Assembly (NCBI GenBank): GCA_018817405.1
Contig: JAHITZ010000023.1
Location: 1 to 59,279 of the forward strand
Direction of reading: 5' to 3'
Length of the DNA stretch: 59,279 bases
Origin: Nanobdellota archaeon
GTDB taxonomy: Archaea; Nanobdellota; Nanobdellia; Pacearchaeales; GW2011-AR1
In this document: one piece after another, positions 49,427 through 59,102 of the stretch
Layout: the number at the start of each line of letters is the position of its first letter
Position numbering within the stretch: position 1 is the first letter of the stretch
Position numbers and translations under genes: made by a program
Notes under the pieces: generated by a model
Databases searched by the model: none
Seen by the model: the letters and a program-made list of their open reading frames with translations, nothing else
What the model was told of the DNA's origin: nothing

Positions 49427-50350
49427 TTATTGTACCACATCAGTGAGCTGAGGCAGTCGTTTTTTCTGAACTAACCCATATAAAAATCCAAGCCCATAGG
49501 CAACATGAGTATGAAAAAAGATAATTGGTAAAACAAAAAAAGCAAGAAAACTTTTGTTGTTAACTGCTTCATAAAAGGAGAAAAATAATGACAGTAAAAT
49601 GTATAAAATTAACGGAGCAATAAACATCATATGTAACGCAGACAGAAAACCAAAGAGAACGATGTATAGCACGAAAAGAGAAGGAATAAAAAAGAGGGGT
49701 TTTTTTAAAGTTGTAGCAAAATCATGCTGTTGTGGTCGAGTGTTTCCATAGTTAAAAGTTTGTTTTAGAAAACCTTTCAAGTTTTGTCTTCTTTTATTAT
49801 ACACAGCAATAGAAGGAGTTGATGCAACTCTAAACCCTTGCGATATAGCATCAGAAATAAATTTTGGATCCTCTCCAGGGTAAATTGATTCGTTAAACAA
49901 GACTTTAGAAAAAACTTTTTTTCGACAGATGAGATTCGAAGAAGTTAGTTGTGATTCATCAGCATTTAAGTCCAATTTTGAGATTTTATATCTATTTGCT
50001 ATGGTTGCCCCACCAAATAATGAGCTCATTACATATCCGCTTGTTTTTGCAAAAAAGGAATCTTTTTCATGGTTTAACTGTGGACCTCCAACAATATCTA
50101 TCTCTTGGTGTTCTTTAAAAAATTTGAGAACATTTTTTGACCAATCATCAGATAGAATTGTGTGACCGTTTATGAATGCAACAAATTCTGTCTTCGCTTT
50201 TTTAACACCCTTGTTTCTATTTTGGGGGGGGTTTCTTCCTATTTCAAGGAACAAATTCACTGAAGGTTTCTGTTTTTTTACAGATTCAAGAGCAGTATAT
50301 TCACGATGTTCCCCAAGCGGAACCACAACAGTTATCTTTTTAGTTTTCAT
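49427..50350 (-). CDS. GT2-family glycosyltransferase with C-terminal TM helices
   Basis: NPPQNRNKGVKKAKTEFVAFINGHTILSDDWSKNVLKFFKEH; YPGEDPKFISDAISQGF. Confidence 0.8.
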   Translation of the reverse strand: MKTKKITVVVPLGEHREYTALESVKKQKPSVNLFLEIGRNPPQNRNKGVKKAKTEFVAFINGHTILSDDWSKNVLKFFKEHQEIDIVGGPQLNHEKDSFFAKTSGYVMSSLFGGATIANRYKISKLDLNADESQLTSSNLICRKKVFSKVLFNESIYPGEDPKFISDAISQGFRVASTPSIAVYNKRRQNLKGFLKQTFNYGNTRPQQHDFATTLKKPLFFIPSLFVLYIVLFGFLSALHMMFIAPLILYILLSLFFSFYEAVNNKSFLAFFVLPIIFFHTHVAYGLGFLYGLVQKKRLPQLTDVVQ

Positions 50351-51129
50351 TTTCTGTTTTTTATTGAGATTAGTAGTTTATCGTAAATCCTTATAAATAT
50401 TTTTGCAGGGGAGTTTAACATTCTTAATCTAATTATACCAAGAGCCATCCAAGGTCCAGCAGATGCAAAGTTTATTGTGGAATATTCTTTATCAGACCAT
50501 CTCGTAGGTATTTCTCGAACATTAAAACCCGCCTTTTTAGCACTGTAAATAAGGTCAACGTCAAAAGCCCATCGCGACATTGTTACTTTAGGGAGGAATC
50601 TCTCTATTGCCTGTCTTCTAAATAACTTTGCGCCGCACTGTGTATCCCTGTAAGGCAAAAACAATGCACTCCTAATTAAGATATTAAATATTCTAGATAC
50701 AATTATTCTTTGCCAGGTTTGTTTTGGATGAACCTGTGCGCCAGGAACATATCTGCTGGCAATTACTCCACCAGCATTGCCAATTTTCCTAACAAGATCA
50801 TGGAAGTCTTCAGGCAACGTAGCCAAATCAGCGTCAACAAAACCAATTAAATCATTTTCTCTTTTTAACGCGTCCTTAAACCCTTCTATCGTAGCAAACC
50901 CCTTTCCATCAGGGACAAGGTTCAAATAGAGGATACATTTATTGTTCTCCATGTGTTGTTTAACTATTTCTTCAGTTCTATCAGTGGTGTTATTAATAAC
51001 AACCAAAATCTCATAATCTAATTCTCCATTCTCCCTCAAGCTCTCAAAATACGACGAATATGCTTCCAAGGTTCTGCCAATTCGCCTCTCTTCATTATAC
51101 GCCGGCATCACAATAGATAGTTTGACCAT
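50347..51129 (-). CDS. GT2-family, dolichyl-phosphate sugar synthase-like
   Basis: LSIVMPAYNEERRIGRTLEAYSSYF...LIGFVDADLATLPEDF...RDTQCGAKLFRRQAIERFL. Confidence 0.85.
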   Translation of the reverse strand: MVKLSIVMPAYNEERRIGRTLEAYSSYFESLRENGELDYEILVVINNTTDRTEEIVKQHMENNKCILYLNLVPDGKGFATIEGFKDALKRENDLIGFVDADLATLPEDFHDLVRKIGNAGGVIASRYVPGAQVHPKQTWQRIIVSRIFNILIRSALFLPYRDTQCGAKLFRRQAIERFLPKVTMSRWAFDVDLIYSAKKAGFNVREIPTRWSDKEYSTINFASAGPWMALGIIRLRMLNSPAKIFIRIYDKLLISIKNRK

Positions 51130-51227
51130 AACAATTTATCATAACGCAGGCATTTTAAATATAATTGTAGTCAACGACATAAAACCAGCTAAATAATTAA
51201 ATCTCTTTTTTGTTACATTCTCTCTTA

Positions 51228-52135
51228 CATCTTTTCTATCTTTAAGAAGATAAAAACAGCATTATGTAAACCTTTCATTCAGAAAATTTTTGTCAAAGAG
51301 CAAACCAAAGCCCGGTTTAAGTAATTTTAATAATCCACCCAGGATCCTTTTTCATTTCTGTTTCTTTCAATATTTTTTCCTTTTCTCTCTCGCTTTTCTT
51401 ACACCATGTCTGATTAATTCATACGTCCCAAAAAGAGCATTTGACCCAGCTATCATGCAAACAGCTCCAGCACCATATATTGACCAATGGTTCATTAATA
51501 GCGCTGTTGATACTACGCTTACTATACAACCAGATATACAAAAAGATGTAGCAGAGTATGTATCATCTGCAAGCTCACCTTCAGCATGATCATAACCTGT
51601 TCCAGACTCATAGCCTTTTCTTATTATAGTGGGTATTGCAAGCAAAGTCCCGGGATAAACACAAGGGGCATAATAAAAAACCTTTGTCATTCCTTTTCCA
51701 ATCCTCTTTAAGGTTGTCCCAACCTCTCTAGCAACATCCCCTATTCTAACTTCCACCTTATCAGCCTTCTGCTCAAGCCCAGCCACCTTTCCTTTATCCT
51801 CGAAAAACCCATCCAACACTACTTCAGACACTCCAACTTTTCTCAAATCTTTATAACTATTCCCCGCTTTTACGGCTTCTTCCAAAAATCTATTCATTCT
51901 CTCTTTGCGTTCTCCTCTTCTCCTCTGCAGAATTCTTTCCCAAGCCTCATCAGAAATATGTTCATACGCCAGTGATTGCCCTTGCAAATCTCCAGAACCA
52001 TCTTCAACATAAGCTTGGTCTCCTAAATGTTCTGTTTTATCTACATCATCAGATGCCGCTGTTTCTAGAGGTCTTTCTCTAACCAACAATCCTAAATCCA
52101 TAAAAAATAGCCACTTCAAGGGTATAAAAATCTTT
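51228..52135 (-). repeat. Left copy of direct duplication (aglB promoter relic + gene)
   Basis: 51245-51277 agaagataaaaacagcattatgtaaacctttca matches 57140-57172; 51835-52135 closely matches 57600-57885. Confidence 0.85.
51367..52100 (-). CDS. Unknown protein: soluble helical N-terminal domain plus C-terminal TM segments
   Basis: Start MDLGLLVRERP (52100), with TATA-like atttttatacc ~25 nt upstream; N-terminal half near-identical to 57600-57860. Confidence 0.6.
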
Positions 52136-52148
52136 CCATAAAACTACA

Positions 52149-53354
52149 TTACTCCCCCACCAAAAATATCACTCCCCACAAAAAGATTGCTGCCGCAGTA
52201 ACAAAGGCAATTGAAAACTGAAGCAAATCCTTTGAAAAGAAAGCCAATAAAAACACCTCAACAGCTATCAGTAAAAACAAATACATATATCCCCTTACTT
52301 TTCCCAAAGACAATTTATAAAGAAGAACAAGATTAGCTAAAGAAAGCAGGCTAATCGCTATCCCTAAATAAAACAAAAGACCAATGGATTCTGTGATACT
52401 TTTACCAGAGAATATTTTTACGATAATCCCTGGAAAGAAATAAAACAAAACAAGCGCCGCCACAACAGCAAGCATAGTAATAACAAATGAGTTTAGAAAA
52501 ACATTTTCAGATTTCTTTTTAGTTTTATTCTCCGCAGATAATGGAAACATTGCACGGCTTATAGGTTGGGTAGCTATGAAAATAGTTTTAGCAAGGATAG
52601 AAGCAATTGCATAAGAACCAGCAACAACTTCTGAAAAAAAGATTCTTGCAAGTATAACATCCAGACTATAAAACAGCAAGATGGCAAGGTTGATACCAAA
52701 AGCTGGCCTTGAATATTCATAAATATTTTTAACATTTGCTTTTTTCTCTTTGGATTTTGTGATATCTCTAAATCCTGAAAAAGACAAGAAGAATGCAATC
52801 ATTAAACCAAGAATAGTTCCGGCAATCGCACCATAAACCCTCCACCCAATGTAAACAAGGACAAGAGCCATGCCTAATTTAATCACACCCTCAATTAACA
52901 TATTTACTCCCAGAGATCTGAAACGCTTCTTGCCTTGCAACAATCCCCTAGTTACAGGAAGCGCAAATAATAATAAAATCATAAAACCAGTCAACGCTAC
53001 AAGAGGGTATTCTATCTTTAACAAATACGAAAGAGGCACAGCCACTACCAGATATGTGACAAACAAGAATAAAGATACAAAAAAAGATTTTTTAAGAGCC
53101 CTCCTTAACAGGTTTTTCAATTTTCCTTTATCGTCTTCTCTAGAAGCATACTTTACAATAACAAGTTGAATAGATTCAGAAAAAACAGCAAGCAGATACA
53201 TTATAGAAAACAAAGTCAATAAAATGCCATAATCTGAAATAGTCAAAAGCCGAGCCATTCCAAAATGAAAAATAAAATTTATCAAATTAAACAGATTAAA
53301 TGCTACAAGCAAAACAAGACTCCCCCTTATCAAACTCTTGTCTATCTTTACCAT
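52149..53354 (-). CDS. Wzx-like polysaccharide flippase
   Basis: Multi-TM ORF; FGMARLLTISDYGILLTLFSIMYLLAVFSESIQLVIVKYAS. Confidence 0.85.
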   Translation of the reverse strand: MVKIDKSLIRGSLVLLVAFNLFNLINFIFHFGMARLLTISDYGILLTLFSIMYLLAVFSESIQLVIVKYASREDDKGKLKNLLRRALKKSFFVSLFLFVTYLVVAVPLSYLLKIEYPLVALTGFMILLLFALPVTRGLLQGKKRFRSLGVNMLIEGVIKLGMALVLVYIGWRVYGAIAGTILGLMIAFFLSFSGFRDITKSKEKKANVKNIYEYSRPAFGINLAILLFYSLDVILARIFFSEVVAGSYAIASILAKTIFIATQPISRAMFPLSAENKTKKKSENVFLNSFVITMLAVVAALVLFYFFPGIIVKIFSGKSITESIGLLFYLGIAISLLSLANLVLLYKLSLGKVRGYMYLFLLIAVEVFLLAFFSKDLLQFSIAFVTAAAIFLWGVIFLVGE

Positions 53355-54365
53355 TTAAGAAAAGATACCCTCTTTGAATATTAAAAATCCTAGAATGATA
53401 ATAATTATCTGAAAAGCCCAGATAAGAAAAACAGCCTTTTTTTCAGTTGGCTTTGTTCCGTATTTTTTCATCAGGAGTATAGCCAGGTGGTTTAAACTAT
53501 AAATCTTGTCATACTTCAAATCCAAACTTCCATCTTTTTTCGGTTTGCCAAAACTTTGCTTCAGCAGTTTCCCTCTAGATTTCAAGACAACTTCTATAAT
53601 TACTGGGATAAAGAAAAAAACAGCAACTTTTTCAAAATTTCCCAAAATAGCCATAGTTGCTACAAGTCCCCCGACGAGATATGTTAAAGAATCGCCACCA
53701 AGCACCTGCGCTGGATTAAGATTATAAATCAAAAAAGCAAACAATGAAGCAATCATGCACAGGGCAATAATTGAAAGCCAAGTATTTCCTGTAAAATAAG
53801 AGACCATTGCAAATGCTGAAATAAGAATAATCCCTTCTCCTGCTTCTAACCCATTAAAACCTGCCAAAAAATTTAATGTTGTCGTGGCTCCAACAACGCC
53901 GAGAGGAATTAAAACCAAAGGATAAACAATTCCTAAATCAACTGCACCAAAAAACGGCACCGAAACCACACTTTTCCCCGCATTTATCGCAATTAAAGGG
54001 ATTGAAGCAAAAGCCACAAGAACCAAACGCGTTCTCCTTCGCAGTCCAATTCTCCATCCAAGGATATCATCTGTAAACGCAATAAAAGATATAAACAAAA
54101 TAGAACTCATCAATGCAAATATTTCAACAAAATTGTCAGTTCTTTTGAGTATAAATGTGCTTATTGCAACATAAGTCAAAACCCCCAATACAAAACCAGA
54201 GATAACTGTAACCCCCCCAGCTTCAGCAATTTTCTCCCCTTTGAATTTATTCACATCTTTCCCAACCAAACCGGCATTTTTTGCCCGTCTAATCCATGGC
54301 GGAACAAAAAACAATGTTACAAGAAAACTTGCTAAGATTGGGAAAATTAAAATGTAACTCTTCAT
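53355..54365 (-). CDS. PNPT/GPT-family UDP-HexNAc:dolichyl-phosphate HexNAc-1-P transferase (AglH-like)
   Basis: KIAEAGGVTVISGF, FIAFTDDILGWRIGLRRRTRLVL, LAGFNGLEAGEGI, NPAQVLGGDSLTYLVGG. Confidence 0.9.
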   Translation of the reverse strand: MKSYILIFPILASFLVTLFFVPPWIRRAKNAGLVGKDVNKFKGEKIAEAGGVTVISGFVLGVLTYVAISTFILKRTDNFVEIFALMSSILFISFIAFTDDILGWRIGLRRRTRLVLVAFASIPLIAINAGKSVVSVPFFGAVDLGIVYPLVLIPLGVVGATTTLNFLAGFNGLEAGEGIILISAFAMVSYFTGNTWLSIIALCMIASLFAFLIYNLNPAQVLGGDSLTYLVGGLVATMAILGNFEKVAVFFFIPVIIEVVLKSRGKLLKQSFGKPKKDGSLDLKYDKIYSLNHLAILLMKKYGTKPTEKKAVFLIWAFQIIIIILGFLIFKEGIFS

Positions 54366-57124
54366 CTTGCTATGCTTATTTCATCTGGATAATGATTGTT
54401 CAGATACTCTTCCTTAAGTTTTATACTATCTGGATAATTAATCTCCCAAATTCTTATCGGTCCCCTAACCCCCTGGTAGTACATTATATCAGAATTAAAT
54501 CCAGGATTTTGTGATTTTATCTGGCTAACAAAAAAATCATCTTCTGAATGAACTAATTTGAAAGCACCCTCTTCTTTATACAAGTAAAGTCTAGCTAATT
54601 GAGAATTTACAGTTCTTTTACTTAGATAAAGCAGTGCACCATCTTGTTCAATTTGTATGCCGCTTCCAGAAGGAATGACTGTAGGCATTAAATAGATTCC
54701 TGCTTCAACCCCTGTTCCAAAATCTTTAAACTCGCCGCTAAAGGTATACCTAAAAGGCAGATTATATTGTTGTCCTTGGTATACAAATATTCCTCTTGGC
54801 TGTTCTAAAACTTCTCCAGTGGGAGAATCTTTTTCAACCAGTATCGCACCAAGCCCTGCCTTGCCAGCAGGTAGAAAAACTCTTGTCCCATTTTCTTCAT
54901 AAATTATATCCTCGTCTAATCCAACCCCTCCAGCATAGACAAAGACCGTAGAATTCTTTTTTTCCTGTGTTTGTCCAAGGTCTCTAACAAATGTAGGGAT
55001 ATAACTTGCTCTGTCATAATTTACATCACTCCCTATACTAGAAAATGCAGAATACTTTCCAATGTCTGTAGAATCTATTAAGAAGTGCGTTGTCTTGTGA
55101 GCATATAAAAATTCTAAGGCCTCTGTTTCATTTGGTCCAGTCAAAGCATATCTTCCCATCATATGGTTCCAGTAAGGAATCGCATTTCCTCCGTCTAAAA
55201 CAGTAGCCCTTTCCCCGATAGATTGCAACCAATAACCATAATCCCACCAATGGCCAAATATAGCATTCTCTGGAGTGTTTTCCCTTACCCAAAACATTGC
55301 CTTTTGCCATTGTTGTGTGTAAATTGAAGGAATATGGTCAGGTGCCTGAGCTTTGACAGATGTATAAAACCCATAACCAGAAAATAAAGTGAGTATAATT
55401 ATCAAACCAACAAGAGCCCAAGCAATTATCTTAAGGGTGCCATTTTTAACTTTTTTTGCATCATTAAAAGAAGCAACTGCGAAATATGCTACAATTATTG
55501 AAACAGGGGGAACAAGCATCATGATTGTCCTTACCGCAGCCCTAGCTGAAATAATGCTCAAAAAGAAAAAAGTGAATATGAGAATCAAACCCAGGTCTAT
55601 CTGCTTCAGTTTTTCTTCTTCGCCGTTTTTATAATATTTGTAGTAATAAAAACCAACAACTCCAATGAAAATAATAAACCCAATGGCATAAACAAACAAA
55701 CTAAGATAATTTTCCCCATTCAGACTGCTGTTCGGAGAATATCTACTGAAGATTACAGACACTAAGAGAACAACATAAGCAAAGTTCAGAATCTTCCTTT
55801 CTTTTTCTTTAAAAACAAATATCATTTTGTTAAACAAATAAATTGAGCCAAAGAAAAAAAGCCAAAATGTTACTGGAACGCCACGAAGATGAGGACCAAA
55901 ACTATTTGCCCACTCATTGAAGTAGGGCTGCCTGTTTTCTGCAACTGTTTGTATTAATCTGCTTGTGGCTGGCTTAACGAGGTTGTCTTTTATTGCAGAA
56001 ATTTTAGAAGGAATAAATAAGGGTCCAAAAATCACACTTGCCAAAACAACCAAAAGAATTACCGTTATGATTATTGATAGAACTCTTGGTGGAACCTTGG
56101 ATATTTTTCCAGACTTAAAATGGTTTTTTAGGCTTGTGCCAAATATCAGGAAATGAATGAATATGACAAAGAAAACAACAAATGACGGACCAGTTGAGAT
56201 AGAACTGACAAGACTTTTAACACTGTATCTTGTTAGAGCCATCACGATAAAAGAAGAAAATAACCACAAAGAGTAAGTATAAAATCTAACCTTATCAACC
56301 TTTCCAAAGATGAATGCAAAAAGGATACAAGGGGCAATGGTAAGAAAGATAAAAATATACCCGCCCCATATATTTGCCATAGCGGCAGTTGACAGTCCAG
56401 CTAAGACAGCAAGCAAATATCTCCCCTGTTTATGCTCTGTTTTCCAGGCAGATATGAAAAAGTAAAAAGCCAGGAACAAAAACAAGAAAGCAGCAGATTC
56501 CTTCTCAGGAATTCCAGCGATTGTTCTAGGCAAAAGCGAAGGTATTACAGACAAAAAGAAAGAGCCAACCAATGCAATGATGTTTGCATTTTTCTCTCCC
56601 ATGCTTTCTAAGAAAATCTTTCTTGTCATAAAGAAAAACGCAATTACAGTCAGTCCGAACATAAAGGCAGGGTATAAAACAGCAGAGTGAGTAACAGATT
56701 CTGTGAAACCAAAAACCGCTGCGAATTTATGAAACCAAGCAATTAAATAAGGGTGGAGAAGATATTCTCCAGCCATATCAAACCCTACAGGCACATAACG
56801 CATTGTATCTGTCACCATTAGTTTTCCATGTTCAACAATATATTCAGCTAATCTCAAAAAAAAGAAAGGGTCTAAGTCAGGACCAAGCGTCCACGTCCCA
56901 GTTGTTATATCTTTCAAACCTCCTAAATTGCTTGTTCTGATTTTAACTGCTAAATAAGTTATAATGGCAAGAACAGCATAGGAAATCCAGTTATAATTGG
57001 TTTTAAAAAACTTGATGATTTTATCTTTCCTTATCTTAATGACTTCTTCGTCTGAAGTTATTTCAGCAGATTTATCTTCAACAATCTCATTTTCCCTCCT
57101 CTGAAGTGTTTGCCCCTCTTCCAT
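54362..57124 (-). CDS. aglB: Dolichyl-phosphooligosaccharide-protein glycotransferase (STT3/AglB)
   Basis: Many TM helices, DLDPFFFLRLAEYIVEHG, catalytic WWDYGYW (codons at 55229-55249) in GHWWDYGYWLQSIGERATVLDGG. Start MEEGQTLQRR (57124) preferred; the upstream ATG lies in the TATA region. Confidence 0.95.
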   Translation of the reverse strand: MEEGQTLQRRENEIVEDKSAEITSDEEVIKIRKDKIIKFFKTNYNWISYAVLAIITYLAVKIRTSNLGGLKDITTGTWTLGPDLDPFFFLRLAEYIVEHGKLMVTDTMRYVPVGFDMAGEYLLHPYLIAWFHKFAAVFGFTESVTHSAVLYPAFMFGLTVIAFFFMTRKIFLESMGEKNANIIALVGSFFLSVIPSLLPRTIAGIPEKESAAFLFLFLAFYFFISAWKTEHKQGRYLLAVLAGLSTAAMANIWGGYIFIFLTIAPCILFAFIFGKVDKVRFYTYSLWLFSSFIVMALTRYSVKSLVSSISTGPSFVVFFVIFIHFLIFGTSLKNHFKSGKISKVPPRVLSIIITVILLVVLASVIFGPLFIPSKISAIKDNLVKPATSRLIQTVAENRQPYFNEWANSFGPHLRGVPVTFWLFFFGSIYLFNKMIFVFKEKERKILNFAYVVLLVSVIFSRYSPNSSLNGENYLSLFVYAIGFIIFIGVVGFYYYKYYKNGEEEKLKQIDLGLILIFTFFFLSIISARAAVRTIMMLVPPVSIIVAYFAVASFNDAKKVKNGTLKIIAWALVGLIIILTLFSGYGFYTSVKAQAPDHIPSIYTQQWQKAMFWVRENTPENAIFGHWWDYGYWLQSIGERATVLDGGNAIPYWNHMMGRYALTGPNETEALEFLYAHKTTHFLIDSTDIGKYSAFSSIGSDVNYDRASYIPTFVRDLGQTQEKKNSTVFVYAGGVGLDEDIIYEENGTRVFLPAGKAGLGAILVEKDSPTGEVLEQPRGIFVYQGQQYNLPFRYTFSGEFKDFGTGVEAGIYLMPTVIPSGSGIQIEQDGALLYLSKRTVNSQLARLYLYKEEGAFKLVHSEDDFFVSQIKSQNPGFNSDIMYYQGVRGPIRIWEINYPDSIKLKEEYLNNHYPDEISIAR

Positions 57125-57885
57125 TTTCTTTCTGTTTAAAGAAGATAAAAACAGCATTATATAAATCTTTCACAATTCGCTTATTTGTTTTTTACATATC
57201 TAAAATATTCACAAACTCCGCTAACTCCCTGAATTCCAAGATATGTTAATACAACTTCTGGATAACAAGGGACAGAGAGAAAAAGTGATGCATCAAAACC
57301 ACCTGCAGCGCCGACGACAGCGAGTTGGCAAGTTGCTTCTCCAGCAGCATGGCTTTTGTATTCCCCCATTCTTCTAAAAGCAGTTGGTGAAGCAAGAAAA
57401 GAAAGAACTATCTGTTGTCCAACCTCAAAAATATCTCTTGTTACTTTTCTCATAACTTCATAATTAGAAATCTTCCTTCTGATAAATTCTTAGTCTCCAA
57501 CGCTCTCTCCTACTTTCTCTTCTAATTCAGAGACTTTTTCCCTCCCATCAAAAAACTCAGTTAATACTTTTTCAGACACTCCTTTCTTTCTAAGACTTTG
57601 ATAACTATTTCCTACCCTTACAGCTACTTCCAAAAGTCTATTCATTTTCTCTTTGCGTTCTCCTCTTCTCCTCTGCAGAATTCTTTCCTAAGCCTCATCA
57701 GAAATATGTTCATACGCCAGTGATTGCCCTTGCAAATATCTAGAACTTTCTTCTACACAAGGTTAATCTCCCAGTTGTTCTGTTTTATCTACATCATCAG
57801 ATGCCGCTGTCTCTAGAGGTCTTTCTCTAACCAACAATCCTCCATCCATAAAAAATAGCCACTTCAAGGGTATAAAAATATTTCT
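57122..57885 (-). repeat. Right copy of direct duplication (functional aglB promoter + decayed gene)
   Basis: Same order and orientation as the left copy; shared stretch catccataaaaaatagccacttcaagggtataaaaat. Confidence 0.85.
57181..57850 (-). pseudogene. Decayed paralog of the 51367-52100 gene; C-terminal ORF 57181..57453 remains open
   Basis: Reverse reading: MDGGLLVRERPLETAASDDVDKTEQLGD*PCVEESSRYLQGQSLAYEHISDEA*ERILQRRRGERKEKMNRLLEVAVRVGNSYQSLRKKGVSEKVLTEFFDGREKVSELEEKVGESVGD*, followed by ORF MRKVTRDIFEVGQQ... Confidence 0.8.
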
Positions 57886-58027
57886 CCCAACCTAAAAATT
57901 TATGAGAAATACAATATTAATAATCAAATCCATAACAACCTGGGAGTTAAAGGTCTTTTCTTCACGGTTTAATTATTATTGATTATTGTAGCTAGTTCTT
58001 TTGTGTAACCTTGATTAATCAATCTTC

Positions 58028-58885
58028 TCAAAATAACAACGGCGTAACAAAAACCTCTAAAAGAGCTGCGGCAAAAAGAATCACAACAGAGACAATAATC
58101 AAATTCAGGGAATCCTGCAAAACTTCCCAAAACTTTTCTGTCCCTGTTTCATGCCGTATGATTGCCACAGAAACCATCCCTCCTGCAAGTGCAATTATAA
58201 AGTATGAACCAATTTCAAATATCCCATGCAAAAAGAACCTCAAAATGCCAATTGGCAGAGCAGCCAGTTTATAATCTGTGAAAATTCCTATTGCTGCCCC
58301 AATAACACTTGCGTTCCACGCGAGGATGAAAATAACACCTGCTCCAAAAATTAAAGAAAAAACAAGAGTAAAAAGAAGCACATACATGTTGTTGGTGAAA
58401 ATTAAAAAAAGTCTTTCCTTGTTTGTTAAAAAAGGTGTAACTTGTGTAGCGTCTTTAATTCCATACTGTCTGACACATTCATCAAAATTTCCCGGGCGGT
58501 TTATCATGCAGTAAGTTTCTATCTGCGCCCTAAAACTCTGTGTTGAGGGAAGAATACTATACCAAAAAGCAAAAGCCACTGTAAATCCAACAAAGAGCCA
58601 CAAAAACGCATATATTGCCCTTCTATGATCTTTCAGCAACTGCCAACTCCCTCTCCCTTTAACTATCTTGGTTTCCTCTAACCTTATCGTGTAGTAAATA
58701 AAAGGAATTGAAAATAAAACAGTAAAGAGAACAACTAAAACACCAGCTCTTTGGTTAAGAACAGCGTCTTGTGCAAAAACCCAGTTCACCAATAAAACAG
58801 ATAAACTTGCGTAGAAAGCCCCAATAAAAAACATCTCCCATGGCCTTCGCTCAGCCTTTTTTGGATTTATAAGCATCTCTAGCAT
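58028..58885 (-). CDS. SpoIIM (stage II sporulation protein M)-like membrane protein
   Basis: MLEMLINPKKAERRPWEMFFIGAFYASLSVLLVNW...IFTNNMYVLLFTLVFSLIFGAGVIFILAWNASVIGAAIGIF...LHGIFEIGSYFIIALAGGMV. Confidence 0.8.
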   Translation of the reverse strand: MLEMLINPKKAERRPWEMFFIGAFYASLSVLLVNWVFAQDAVLNQRAGVLVVLFTVLFSIPFIYYTIRLEETKIVKGRGSWQLLKDHRRAIYAFLWLFVGFTVAFAFWYSILPSTQSFRAQIETYCMINRPGNFDECVRQYGIKDATQVTPFLTNKERLFLIFTNNMYVLLFTLVFSLIFGAGVIFILAWNASVIGAAIGIFTDYKLAALPIGILRFFLHGIFEIGSYFIIALAGGMVSVAIIRHETGTEKFWEVLQDSLNLIIVSVVILFAAALLEVFVTPLLF

Positions 58886-59029
58886 TTTAATTGATTCCTC
58901 TCTTGATTGAGTTTAATTAGGAATAAGAGGTTAAATAGTTTATTGTAAGCACAGTATCTCCGCATACATCTCTAGAAGAGAGGTATGATTAACTCAACAA
59001 TCAACTCATCCTTATCAATTTTTAAAATC

Positions 59030-59071
59030 CCGCAAGAAATCCCGTTGCTTTAGCTGTGGGATGAATTGCGG
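59030..59071 (+). other. Nested hairpin resembling an IS605-type right-end / reRNA terminus
   Basis: CCGCAA-GAA-ATCCC-gttgctttagctgt-GGGAT-GAA-TTGCGG, symmetric GAA/GAA internal loop; CTTTAG core shared with the window's left end. Confidence 0.6.
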
Positions 59072-59102
59072 CAATCTTTTTCTATTTTGATTAATATAAA
59101 AA

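Noticed and set aside
57480-57850. Stop-codon reassignment or readthrough in the duplicated gene
   Set aside because: Both TAA and TAG occur at different residues and the paralog at 51367 is intact; pseudogene is the simpler reading.
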